Assembly (NCBI GenBank): GCA_963789175.1
Contig: CAWBJO010000007.1
Location: 372,001-436,000, forward strand
Source: CAWBJO01 sp963789175
GTDB lineage: Bacteria > Pseudomonadota > Alphaproteobacteria > Rhizobiales > Aestuariivirgaceae
Direction of reading: 5' to 3'
DNA length: 64,000 nucleotides
The notes under the pieces were generated by a model that was not told where the DNA came from, ran no database searches, and was given only the letters and a program-made list of their open reading frames with translations. Both the position numbers and the translations under genes were made by a program. Numbering within the stretch: the first letter of the stretch is position 1; every line of letters starts with the position of its first letter. Below, piece by piece: positions 43,339 to 53,297 of this stretch.

Positions 43339-44442
43339 ATGCCACGCGCCTATCTCGATCACAACGCGACAAGCCCGCTCAAGCCGGCGGCGCGCGCGGC
43401 CATGCTCGCGGCGCTCGATGGACACGGCAACGCGTCTTCGGTCCATCGCGAGGGCCGTGAGGCGCGCGCGGCGGTCGATTCGGCGCGGGACGCCGTCGCG
43501 CGACGGATCGGCGTCCTGCCGCAGATGATCGTCTTCGTGTCGGGAGGAACGGAAGCCAACAACCTGGCCGTCAAGGGACCGGCGGTCGAGCGCCTCGTCG
43601 TCTCGGCGATCGAGCACCCGAGCGTGGCGGAGGCGGCCCGGGCGCGCGGATTGCCGATCGAGGTCATACCCGTCGACGGCAACGGCCGGGTGAGGACCGA
43701 GGCGCTTCAGGCGATCCTCGATGCAAGCCCACTCCCGACACTCGTCAGCGTGATGCTCGCCAACAACGAGACTGGCGTCGTGCAGCCGGTCGCCGAAATC
43801 GTCAACATCGCCCGGTCGCGGAACAGCATCGTCCATGCCGATGCGGTCCAGGCGCTGGGCAAGATCCCGGTCAACGCTCCGGCGCTGGGGGTCGACCTCA
43901 TGACGGTATCGGCCCACAAGCTCGGCGGACCGGTCGGGGTCGGCGCGCTGATCGTGCGCGACGGCCTCGCCCTCGAGCCGTTGATTGCCGGCGGCACCCA
44001 GGAGCTGCGCCGACGCGCCGGCACCGAGAACGTCGGCGCCATCGCCGGCTTCGCGGCGGCTCTCGAAGACACGCCCGTTGCTCTTGCATCGCTGCGCGAC
44101 AGGCTCGAGCGCGAGCTCTCCGAAATCTCACCCGACGTCGAGTTCTTCGGCAAGAGCGTGGAACGATTGCCCAACACGAGCTGTTTTGCGGTTAGGGGCA
44201 TCGCCGCCGACACGGCGCTGATCAGCCTCGACCTCGACGGCGTCGCCGTCTCGTCCGGGGCGGCGTGCTCGTCGGGAAAGGTCGGGCATTCGGCCGTTCT
44301 GGAGGCGATGGGCGTGGCGCCCGACACGGCGAAGTCCGCAATCCGGGTAAGCCTCGGCTGGAACACGACGCCCGGGGACATCGAAGCATTCATCGGCGCC
44401 TGGCGCCGCATCATCGAACGAAGAAAGAAGAAGGCGGCGTAA
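43339..44442 (+). CDS. Cysteine desulfurase, NifS/IscS type
   Basis: A 367-residue PLP enzyme that frees sulfur from cysteine. Seen: AYLDHNATSPLKPAARAAML, SGGTEANNLAVKG, HADAVQALGK, the PLP Lys in VSAHKLGGPVGVGAL and the catalytic Cys in SSGAACSSGKVGHS. It starts 8 nt after the regulator gene and ends 2 nt before sufB. The operon also has a SufS (47973-49214), so two desulfurases are encoded together; this is common in alphaproteobacterial suf operons. Confidence 0.95.
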   Translation: MPRAYLDHNATSPLKPAARAAMLAALDGHGNASSVHREGREARAAVDSARDAVARRIGVLPQMIVFVSGGTEANNLAVKGPAVERLVVSAIEHPSVAEAARARGLPIEVIPVDGNGRVRTEALQAILDASPLPTLVSVMLANNETGVVQPVAEIVNIARSRNSIVHADAVQALGKIPVNAPALGVDLMTVSAHKLGGPVGVGALIVRDGLALEPLIAGGTQELRRRAGTENVGAIAGFAAALEDTPVALASLRDRLERELSEISPDVEFFGKSVERLPNTSCFAVRGIAADTALISLDLDGVAVSSGAACSSGKVGHSAVLEAMGVAPDTAKSAIRVSLGWNTTPGDIEAFIGAWRRIIERRKKKAA

Positions 44443-44444
44443 CC

Positions 44445-45911
<1,467 letters not shown>

Positions 45912-45939
45912 TCAACGAAGAAGAACGAGACCGGAATTC

Positions 45940-46695
45940 ATGAGCATTTTGAGCATTCGCGACCTTCAGGTCGAAGTGGACGGCAGGAAGATCCTCAACG
46001 GCATCGACCTCGAGATCGGTGCCGGCGAGGTACATGCCATCATGGGGCCGAACGGCTCCGGCAAGTCGACGCTCTCCTACGTGCTGGCCGGCCGGTCCGG
46101 CTATGAGGTGACACACGGGTCGGTCACCTATCGCGGCGAGAACCTGCTCGCGATGGAGCCCGATGAGCGCGCCACGGCGGGGCTGTTCCTCGCCTTCCAA
46201 TACCCGGTGGAGATTCCGGGCGTGGCGACGATGCAATTCCTGAAGGTGGCGCTCAACAGCCAGCGCAAGGCGCGCGGCCTGCCCGAGCTCACGACGCCCG
46301 ACTTCATGCGGCTGGTCCGCGAACGCGCCGCCGCCCTGCGGATCGATCCGGAAATGCTCAAGCGGCCGGTGAACGTCGGTTTCTCGGGTGGCGAGAAGAA
46401 GAGGGCCGAGATCCTGCAGATGGCCGTCCTGGAGCCGTCGCTTTGCGTTCTCGACGAGACCAATTCCGGGCTCGACATCGACGCCCTGCGCATCGTCGCC
46501 GACGGCGTGAACGCGCTGCGCTCGAAGGAGCGCGCCATGGTCGTCATCACCCACTACCAGCGGCTCCTCGAATACATCGTTCCGGATCACGTGCACGTCC
46601 TGTCGCAAGGCCGCATCGTGCGGTCGGGCGACAAGACCCTGGCGCTCGAGCTCGAGGAGAAGGGCTATGCGGGCTTCACGGGAGCGGCCGCCTAG
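45940..46695 (+). CDS. sufC: Fe-S cluster assembly ATPase SufC
   Basis: A 251-residue ABC-type ATPase that drives shape changes of SufB-SufD. Walker A is MGPNGSGKSTLSYVLAG, the signature FSGGEKKRAEILQMA, and Walker B LCVLDETNSGLDIDALRIVA. It starts at the ATG at 45940 and its stop is followed at once by the ATG of sufD. Confidence 0.97.
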   Translation: MSILSIRDLQVEVDGRKILNGIDLEIGAGEVHAIMGPNGSGKSTLSYVLAGRSGYEVTHGSVTYRGENLLAMEPDERATAGLFLAFQYPVEIPGVATMQFLKVALNSQRKARGLPELTTPDFMRLVRERAAALRIDPEMLKRPVNVGFSGGEKKRAEILQMAVLEPSLCVLDETNSGLDIDALRIVADGVNALRSKERAMVVITHYQRLLEYIVPDHVHVLSQGRIVRSGDKTLALELEEKGYAGFTGAAA

Positions 46696-47973
46696 ATGAA
46701 CGTGACGCTGCAGAAAACCCAGGCGGAAACGGCGTTCCTCGAGGCGGCGGCCGCCGTAAAGGATGCGCAGCGAAGGCAGGCGCTCGATGCGTTCATCGGG
46801 ATGGGCCTGCCGCACCGCCGGCTCGAAGACTGGCGCTGGACCGACCTCCGGCAGCTCATCGACGGCGCCTATCCTCCGGTCCCGGCGGGGCGCGCGCCAC
46901 AGCCGGCCGACGGATGGAAACGATCGCCGATCCTGGCGCTGGTGCGCAACCGCATCGTCATCGTCGACGGCGTCTATTCGCCCGACGCATCGCAGTTGCC
47001 GACCGACGGCTCGGTCGAGGTCGACCGGCTCGAGACGGCACGGCAGCTCGTACAATCGCCGGCGGCCGGAACCGACCAGGATCCCATCCGCACGATGAAC
47101 ACCGCCTTCCTCGCCGGCGGCATCGCGATCCGGGTGCGGCCCGGGCGCACCATCGACTTGCCGGTCGAGATCGTGGTGCTGACGACCGCGGGCGACAGGC
47201 GCATGATCGCCTCGCGCATCACGCTCGAGGTCGGCGACGGCGCCTCGGCGTCGTTCATCGAGACCCATCTCGACGAGGGCGGCGCCCATCTCAGCTGCAC
47301 CGTCACCGAAGCGCGGATCGGCAAGGGGGCGCGGCTCGACCGCATCAAGCTCCAGCTCGAAAGCGAGGACGCGATCCATCTGTCCAACTTCGAGGCCGCG
47401 TTGGCGGACGATGCCATCCTGCGCGATTGCACGCTCACCGCCGGCGGGCGCGTGACGCGCCAGCAGGGGTTCACGACCTTCGACGGCAAGGGCGGCGATG
47501 CGCGCATCCTCGGCGCCTACCTCCTGAAGAACCGACAGCACTGCGATACGCGCCTGGTGATCGACCATCGCGCTCCCGGCTGCACAAGCCGCGAGATCTT
47601 CAAATGCGTCATCGACCAGGAGGCGCGGGGCATCTTCCAGGGCAAGGTCATCGTCCAGCGCGGCGCCCAGAAGACGGACGGCAAGCAGTCGAGCCACGGT
47701 CTGCTGCTGTCGCCGACCGCCGAGTTCGACGCCAAGCCGGAGCTCGAGATCTATGCCGACGACGTCGTCTGCGGCCATGGCGCAACGGCGGGCGAGCTCG
47801 ACGAAGACCTGCTGTTCTACCTGCGTTCGCGCGGCATTCCGCAGGCCGACGCCAAGGCCCTCCTGGTCGCAGCCTTCGCCGCAGAAGCGCTCGGCGACAT
47901 CGGGCATGACGCCATCCGCGACCGGCTCGCCGATCTCGTCGAAGACTGGGTCAAAGGAGCGGAGATCCGGTGA
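46696..47973 (+). CDS. sufD: Fe-S cluster assembly protein SufD
   Basis: A 425-residue partner of SufB in the scaffold. Seen: the family start with GMGLPHRRLEDWRWTDLR, the beta-helix (AALADDAILRDCTLTAGGRV) and the end RSRGIPQADAKALLVAAFAA, with the conserved His in QSSHGLLLSPTAEFDAKPEL region. The ATG abuts the sufC stop, and its own TGA overlaps the sufS ATG. Confidence 0.96.
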   Translation: MNVTLQKTQAETAFLEAAAAVKDAQRRQALDAFIGMGLPHRRLEDWRWTDLRQLIDGAYPPVPAGRAPQPADGWKRSPILALVRNRIVIVDGVYSPDASQLPTDGSVEVDRLETARQLVQSPAAGTDQDPIRTMNTAFLAGGIAIRVRPGRTIDLPVEIVVLTTAGDRRMIASRITLEVGDGASASFIETHLDEGGAHLSCTVTEARIGKGARLDRIKLQLESEDAIHLSNFEAALADDAILRDCTLTAGGRVTRQQGFTTFDGKGGDARILGAYLLKNRQHCDTRLVIDHRAPGCTSREIFKCVIDQEARGIFQGKVIVQRGAQKTDGKQSSHGLLLSPTAEFDAKPELEIYADDVVCGHGATAGELDEDLLFYLRSRGIPQADAKALLVAAFAAEALGDIGHDAIRDRLADLVEDWVKGAEIR

Positions 47974-49214
47974 TGGCCGACGGATCCGCCGACACCAAGT
48001 TCGACGTCGCCCGCGTGAGGGCCGACTTTCCGATCCTGGCCTCCCGGGTATACGGTAAGCCGCTCGTCTATCTCGACAACGCGGCCTCGGCCCAGAAGCC
48101 GCAGGCGGTCATCGATGCCGTGACGCGCGCCTACCGGGACGAATACGCCAACGTGCACCGGGGCCTGCACTACCTCTCGAACCTCGCGACCCAGAACTAC
48201 GAGAACGCGCGCGAGACGGTCAGTCGGTTCCTGAACGCGCCGTCGACCGCGGAGATCATCTTCACCCGCAACGCCACCGAGGCCATCAACCTCGCCGCCC
48301 AGAGCTTCGGCGGCCTGGTGATCGGGGAGGGCGACGAGATCATCCTTTCCATCCTCGAGCATCATTCGAACATCGTGCCGTGGCACTTCCACCGCGAGCG
48401 GCGCGGGGCGGTGATCAAGTGGGCGCCGGTCGACGACGACGGAAACTTTCTGCTCGACGAGTTCCGCAAGCTCATCGGACCGCGCACCAAGATGGTGGCG
48501 ATCACCCACATGTCGAACGCCCTCGGCACCATCGTGCCGGTGAAGGAGGTCATCCGCATCGCGCATGCGCACGGCGTTCCGGTCCTCGTCGACGGCAGCC
48601 AGGCGGCCGTGCACCTCGAAGTCGACGTCCAGGACCTCGACTGCGACTTCTACGCCTTCACCGGACACAAGACCTACGGTCCGACCGGCATCGGCGTGCT
48701 CTACGGGAAGAAAGAGCATCTTCGGCGGATGCCGCCCTATCAGGGCGGCGGGGAAATGATCGGCGAGGTGAAGCTCGATGCCATCACCTATGCCGAGCCG
48801 CCGCACCGGTTCGAAGCGGGCACCCCGGCGATCGTGCAGGCCATCGGGCTCGGCGCGGCGCTCGACTACATGATGGGCGTCGGTCGAGCCAACATCGTCG
48901 CCCACGAGGCATCGCTCATCGCATATGCCACGCAGCGCCTGTCGGAAATCAATTCGCTGCAGCTGTTCGGCCGGGCCCGCGACAAGGGCGCGATCCTGTC
49001 GTTCGCCATGCGGGGGGCCCATCCGCACGATGTCTCGACGGTGATCGACCGGTACGGCGTCGCGGTCCGGGCCGGGACGCATTGTACCCAACCCCTTCTT
49101 GAACGGTTCGGGGTGACGGCGACATGCCGAGCCTCGTTCGGCATGTATAATACTATGGAAGAGGTCGACGGGCTGGCGGATGCCTTGATTGCGGCCCAGC
49201 GGCTTCTCATGTGA
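47973..49214 (+). CDS. sufS: Cysteine desulfurase SufS
   Basis: A 413-residue group II PLP enzyme that supplies sulfur to SufBCD, normally via SufE or SufU. Seen: YLDNAASAQKPQAVIDAVTR, EHHSNIVPWH, DGSQAAVHLEVDVQDLDCDF, the PLP Lys in AFTGHKTYGPTGIGVLYGKK and the catalytic Cys in RAGTHCTQPLLE. The ATG at 47973 overlaps the sufD stop. No sufE or sufU is in the operon, so a partner must be elsewhere. Confidence 0.97.
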   Translation: MADGSADTKFDVARVRADFPILASRVYGKPLVYLDNAASAQKPQAVIDAVTRAYRDEYANVHRGLHYLSNLATQNYENARETVSRFLNAPSTAEIIFTRNATEAINLAAQSFGGLVIGEGDEIILSILEHHSNIVPWHFHRERRGAVIKWAPVDDDGNFLLDEFRKLIGPRTKMVAITHMSNALGTIVPVKEVIRIAHAHGVPVLVDGSQAAVHLEVDVQDLDCDFYAFTGHKTYGPTGIGVLYGKKEHLRRMPPYQGGGEMIGEVKLDAITYAEPPHRFEAGTPAIVQAIGLGAALDYMMGVGRANIVAHEASLIAYATQRLSEINSLQLFGRARDKGAILSFAMRGAHPHDVSTVIDRYGVAVRAGTHCTQPLLERFGVTATCRASFGMYNTMEEVDGLADALIAAQRLLM

Positions 49215-49223
49215 AGGACGACG

Positions 49224-49601
49224 ATGATGGAAGCGGATACGACCACAGTCGAGACGAAGCCAGAGGGTGCGGCGAGCGCCATCCCCCAGGATGAGCTCAT
49301 CCGCCTCACCGACAGCATCACGGCGGCGGTCAAGACGGTCTACGACCCGGAAATTCCGGTCGACATCTACGAACTCGGCCTTATCTACAAGGTCGATATC
49401 GACGACGACCGCAACGTCACCATCGACATGACCCTGACCGCTCCCGGTTGCCCGGTGGCGGGGGACATGCCCGGGTGGGTCCAGAACGCGGTCGGGGCGG
49501 TCGAAGGCCTCAACGAGGTGAAGGTCAACCTCGTTTTCGAACCGCCCTGGGATCATTCGCGCATGTCGGATGAGGCGCGCGTGGCCTTGAATATGTGGTA
49601 G
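49224..49601 (+). CDS. sufT: SufT / MIP18-family Fe-S maturation protein
   Basis: A 125-residue DUF59 protein. Seen: KTVYDPEIPVDIYELGLIY and MTLTAPGCPVAGDMPGWVQN with the conserved Cys, then VNLVFEPPWDHSRMSDEAR. SufT-type proteins help mature Fe-S enzymes and are common in suf operons between sufS and sufA. It starts 9 nt after sufS. Confidence 0.95.
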   Translation: MMEADTTTVETKPEGAASAIPQDELIRLTDSITAAVKTVYDPEIPVDIYELGLIYKVDIDDDRNVTIDMTLTAPGCPVAGDMPGWVQNAVGAVEGLNEVKVNLVFEPPWDHSRMSDEARVALNMW

Positions 49602-49628
49602 AATGGACGGACGAGGAATTCGAAGCCC

Positions 49629-50009
49629 ATGGACATGTCGACCCGCTCAAGACCGAAAGTGATGACGCTGACCGAGGCGGCTGCCGTCCGGGTGCGCGAG
49701 ATCATGGCCGCCAATCCGGGCCCGGTTGCGGGTCTGCGGATCGGCGTCAAGAACGGCGGGTGCGCCGGCATGGAATACACGATGGAGTGGGCCCCGACGC
49801 AGGCGAAGTTCGACGAGGTCGTGGAGGACAAGGGCGTCAAGATCCTCATCGATCCCAAGGCCGTCATGTTCCTCCTCGGCACCGAGATGGACTATCGCGT
49901 CGAGAAGCTGAAGTCGGGATTCATGTTCAACAATCCCAACCAGACTGGGGCGTGCGGCTGCGGAGAGTCGGTGCAGCTCAAGCCGGCGAGCGAGCCCGCC
50001 GAAGCCTAG
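49629..50009 (+). CDS. sufA: HesB/IscA-type Fe-S carrier (SufA)
   Basis: A 126-residue A-type carrier that takes clusters from SufBCD to target enzymes. The three ligand Cys are in VKNGGCAGMEYTMEW and TGACGCGESVQL. It ends the operon, 27 nt after sufT, and converges on the helicase gene. Confidence 0.95.
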   Translation: MDMSTRSRPKVMTLTEAAAVRVREIMAANPGPVAGLRIGVKNGGCAGMEYTMEWAPTQAKFDEVVEDKGVKILIDPKAVMFLLGTEMDYRVEKLKSGFMFNNPNQTGACGCGESVQLKPASEPAEA

Positions 50010-50025
50010 ACTCAAACTTTCACTA

Positions 50026-51516
50026 TCAGCGGACGGGCCGTGCCATGAACGCCGGCAGGTGGCCTGCGAAGGGTTGCTTGTCGGTCGCCGCGGAGCGCGG
50101 GTTCGGCGCGGCGGCGGGCGGGCGATGCGGCTGCACCGGGGGAGCGGCGGCCTCGCGGACCTGAACCTTCCTCTGCTCTGGTTTCGCAGCGCGAGGCGCA
50201 GACGGCTTCGGCGCATGGGGCGCAGACGGCTTCGGCGCGTGGGGCAAGGCGGCCGACTTCTGGCGGCCACGCGGCTTGGCGGCGTCGCTCGTGCGCTCGC
50301 CGCGCTCGCGATGTCCCCGTTGTTGCGGGGCGCCGCGGCCACGACCCCGGCCACGACCACGGGCGGGAACGGCCTGCGCCTCCTCATCGGAGATCGCGTT
50401 GCCGGCCCACGGGATCTGCTTCTGGATCAACTCCTCGATAACGCGCACGGCCTTCAGCTCTTCGGGAGTGACCAACATGAAGGAGTGGCCCTCGCGCCCG
50501 GCGCGGCCGGTGCGGCCGACGCGGTGGACGTAATCCTCCGGATGGACGGGCACGTCGAAGGTGAAGATGTGGCTGACATCCGGAATGTCGAGGCCGCGCG
50601 CCGCGACGTCGGAGGCGATGAGATAGGTGACCTCGCCGGCGCGGAACGATTCGAGCGTCTTCAGCCTGGCGCGCTGGTCCATGTCGCCATGGAGCGCGGC
50701 GGCGTTGAAGCCGTGCCGCTTGAGGGAGGTCTCGAGCACCCCGACTGTCGTCTTGCGGTTGGCGAAGATGATGGCGTTCTTGACGGTCGTCTCTGTCCGC
50801 AGGAGATCGCGCAGGGCGGCCCGCTTGGCCGTGAAGTCCGATGGCGCACGGACCAGACGCTGGTCGATGCTGGCTGCGGTGCTCGACGGCGGCGTCGCCT
50901 CGATGCGGATGGGATTGTGGAGGAACTGGTTGGTGATGCGCTGGATCTCGGGCGGCATGGTGGCCGAGAAGAACAGCGTCTGGCGCGTGATGGGCAGAAG
51001 CTTGCAGATCTTCTCGATGTCGGGAATGAAGCCCATGTCCAGCATGCGGTCGGCCTCGTCGACGACGAGGATTTCGATGGCGTTGAGCAAAAGCTTGCCG
51101 CGCGCGAGATGGTCGAGAAGACGGCCGGGGGTGGCGATCACGACGTCGGCGCCGCGATCGATCTTGCGGTCCTGCTCATCGAAGGAGACGCCGCCGATCA
51201 GCAGCGCCACGGTGAGCTTGTGCTGGCTGCCGAACGTCTCGAAGGCATCCTGTACCTGGGCGGCGAGCTCGCGGGTCGGCTCTAGAACGAGCGTCCGCGG
51301 CATGCGGGCCCGGGCCCGGCCCTTTTCCATGATGGTGAGCATGGGCAGGGCGAAGGCCGCAGTCTTGCCAGAACCGGTCTGGGCGAGGCCCAGCACGTCG
51401 CGCCGCTCCAGAGCGGCAGGGATGGCTTGCAACTGAATGGGGGTGGGAATGGTGAAGCCGGTCAGCTTGACCGCTTCGATTACCTTGGGGCTTAAGCCCA
51501 GATTTTCAAACGACAT
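50026..51516 (-). CDS. DEAD-box RNA helicase (RhlE-like)
   Basis: A 496-residue ATP-dependent RNA helicase. Seen: AQTGSGKTAAFALPML (Walker A), VLEPTRELAAQVQ, VDEADRMLDMGFIPD (DEAD), SATMPPEI and HRVGRTGRAGREGHSF. The carboxyl tail (~390-496) is basic and low complexity, with GRGRGRGRGAPQQRGHRERG and repeats of PHAPKPSAP, likely for RNA binding. Such helicases aid ribosome assembly and RNA decay, often in the cold. Confidence 0.95.
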   Translation of the reverse strand: MSFENLGLSPKVIEAVKLTGFTIPTPIQLQAIPAALERRDVLGLAQTGSGKTAAFALPMLTIMEKGRARARMPRTLVLEPTRELAAQVQDAFETFGSQHKLTVALLIGGVSFDEQDRKIDRGADVVIATPGRLLDHLARGKLLLNAIEILVVDEADRMLDMGFIPDIEKICKLLPITRQTLFFSATMPPEIQRITNQFLHNPIRIEATPPSSTAASIDQRLVRAPSDFTAKRAALRDLLRTETTVKNAIIFANRKTTVGVLETSLKRHGFNAAALHGDMDQRARLKTLESFRAGEVTYLIASDVAARGLDIPDVSHIFTFDVPVHPEDYVHRVGRTGRAGREGHSFMLVTPEELKAVRVIEELIQKQIPWAGNAISDEEAQAVPARGRGRGRGRGAPQQRGHRERGERTSDAAKPRGRQKSAALPHAPKPSAPHAPKPSAPRAAKPEQRKVQVREAAAPPVQPHRPPAAAPNPRSAATDKQPFAGHLPAFMARPVR

Positions 51517-51660
51517 TTAGTGGTTGGGAACCGTTCTGGCGACATTTCATCGGAGGGCGCTGACTGTGCTGAGTCGCCGGTCATCATGGGCGCCATGTTG
51601 AGGGGAACATAGTAACAAAGGCCGAAAAGTCAATTTGCGCGACTGTCACAGGATTAATGA

Positions 51661-51688
51661 AAGAAGAGGGCGGCCCGGAGGCCGCCCC
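51661..51688 (-). terminator. Rho-independent terminator after the aquaporin gene
   Basis: On the minus strand GGGCGGCC (51688-51681) pairs with GGCCGCCC (51676-51669) around TCCG and is followed by TCTTCTTT. It lies 23 nt past the aquaporin stop codon. Confidence 0.8.
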
Positions 51689-51710
51689 AAATTTGCTACG
51701 CATCGGGAGG

Positions 51711-52391
51711 TTATGGGTTGTCGCCGAGGTGCTTGTCGAGGAGCCCGCCCAGGGCGCCTCCGAGCAGGGGGGCGATCCAGAACAGCCACAGCTGCTGCAG
51801 GGCCCAGCCATCGGCAAATAGGGCCGTCGCGGTCGAACGCGCCGGATTGAGAGACGTATTGGTGACCGGAATGCTGATGATGTGCATCAGCACCAAAGCG
51901 AGGCCGATCGCCACCGGCGCCATGAACCCGGCACCGTCCTTGACGCGCGTGACGCGCAGGATGACGAGCAGGAACAGCGCCGTCTGCACGACCTCCATGA
52001 AGAACGCAGCGCCCATGGAGTAGCCGCCGGGCGAATGCTCGCCGTAGCCGTTGGAGGCGAAGCCGCCGGGCGCGAAATTCGCCGTCGTCGAGAGGACGAG
52101 ATAGAAGAAGAGGGCGGCGACCGCGCCGCCGAGAAGCTGGGCGATCACATAGGCCGGAATGTCGCGCGCCTCGAAGCGCCCGGCGACGGTCAGGCCGAGG
52201 GTGACCGCCGGATTGAAGTGGCCGCCCGAGATCGGGCCGACCGCATAAGCCATGACCAGAACCGACAGGCCGACGGCGAAGGCGACGCCGAGGCCCGCCG
52301 CATTGCCCGATACGATCGCAGCGCCGCAGACCGCGGACACGAGCGCGAACGTGCCGAGGAACTCGGCGATAAGCTTTCTCGACTGCACCAT
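51711..52391 (-). CDS. aqpZ: Aquaporin Z-like MIP channel
   Basis: A 226-residue inner-membrane channel for water. Six membrane segments are visible and both pore motifs are complete: SGGHFNPAVTLG and NTSLNPARST. The start MVQSRKLIAEFLGTFALV at 52391 follows GGGGAC; a longer frame to 52442 is not needed. The narrow aromatic/Arg constriction expected for a water channel fits (Arg of NPAR), but glycerol cannot be ruled out by eye. Confidence 0.95.
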   Translation of the reverse strand: MVQSRKLIAEFLGTFALVSAVCGAAIVSGNAAGLGVAFAVGLSVLVMAYAVGPISGGHFNPAVTLGLTVAGRFEARDIPAYVIAQLLGGAVAALFFYLVLSTTANFAPGGFASNGYGEHSPGGYSMGAAFFMEVVQTALFLLVILRVTRVKDGAGFMAPVAIGLALVLMHIISIPVTNTSLNPARSTATALFADGWALQQLWLFWIAPLLGGALGGLLDKHLGDNP

Positions 52392-52490
52392 GAAGTCCCC
52401 GTCCGACTCAAGGAAGGCGCGGGGAGTATGCCTGATTCTCACGTAAGGGAAGACGAAAGTTTTCCCCCGGTCGCCGCGGCTCGCGGCCGG

Positions 52491-52844
52491 CTACTCGGCG
52501 AGGCGGGCGGGCCATGCCTCGCCGCCGGCGACGGGGACGAAGGAGATGAGGTCGCCGTCGCGCGTGATGGCGTAGCAGTCCCAGGTCTCCGAGGGCGGCC
52601 ATTGCGAGCAATACTGGTCATCGCGGACCTGCCACTTCCCGTGGTCGGTGCGTCCGCGCGTACTGTAAACCGTGGTGCCGGCCACCCCGAACTCCTGGCG
52701 CCACTCAGCGCCCACATGGATGCCTTCGAGCGTTGTGCCGCTCAGCAGGGCCACGATCTCCGCGCCCGACAGGGTGAGGGGTTCGGCGGAGGCGATCGGC
52801 GCTGTGTAAAGGAAACAGAGGGCGAAGAGAGCCCGAAGGATCAC
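52491..52844 (-). CDS. Small secreted hypothetical protein, coupled to upstream gene
   Basis: A 117-residue protein starting with GTG at 52844, which overlaps the stop of the preceding gene (GTGA). Signal peptide: VILRALFALCFLYTAPIASA. The mature part reads LSGAEIVALLSGTTLEGIHV, YSTRGRTDHGKWQVRDDQYC and WPPSETWDCYAITRDGDLIS, with one Cys pair. This resembles small periplasmic proteins with a lipocalin-like strand order, but no family is certain. Confidence 0.75.
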   Translation of the reverse strand: MILRALFALCFLYTAPIASAEPLTLSGAEIVALLSGTTLEGIHVGAEWRQEFGVAGTTVYSTRGRTDHGKWQVRDDQYCSQWPPSETWDCYAITRDGDLISFVPVAGGEAWPARLAE

Positions 52845-53137
52845 TCCGTGTTCTCCAGCGTGTAGCGCGTGCAGACCTGCCGCAGGTTCTTGAAGAAGAT
52901 GCCGGGCTCGGCCGTCCAGTAGCACTTCTCGACATAGGGCGTCTTCTTGCCGCCGCGCACGTTCACCGTTCCGAAATCGTAGACGACGTCGCTCGGGTAG
53001 CGGGCGTGCGGATCGAGCCTGCCGGCGCCGTTGCGGGAGAAGCCGACGCGGTCGTCCGTGCGGTCGCCCGTCTTCGCCAGCGCGGCGGGAGCGAGCACCA
53101 GAGACAGGGCGGCAGCGGCCAGAAGCATGCGTTTCAT
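52841..53137 (-). CDS. Small secreted hypothetical protein
   Basis: A 98-residue protein with signal peptide MKRMLLAAAALSLVLAPAALA. The mature part (~77 residues) has VGFSRNGAGRLDPHARYPSD, DFGTVNVRGGKKTPYVEKCY and FFKNLRQVCTRYTLEN, with two Cys that may pair. The ATG at 53137 is taken; the frame opens earlier with TTG at 53200. The next gene is translationally coupled, so the two products may work together in the periplasm. Function unknown. Confidence 0.75.
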   Translation of the reverse strand: MKRMLLAAAALSLVLAPAALAKTGDRTDDRVGFSRNGAGRLDPHARYPSDVVYDFGTVNVRGGKKTPYVEKCYWTAEPGIFFKNLRQVCTRYTLENTE

Positions 53138-53297
53138 CGAGGGAGTCTCCGTTTGCGTCGTCGGGCGTGAGCCAGTATAACCAATTGCGGCCAGGGCCAA
53201 AACCCCTCCCGTTTGCCAATCAGTTCCGATGCTATGTCATACTGGCGTTCCCCCGTGATTCGACGGGCGAACCGCCATCCCCGACGCTCAGGAACCC

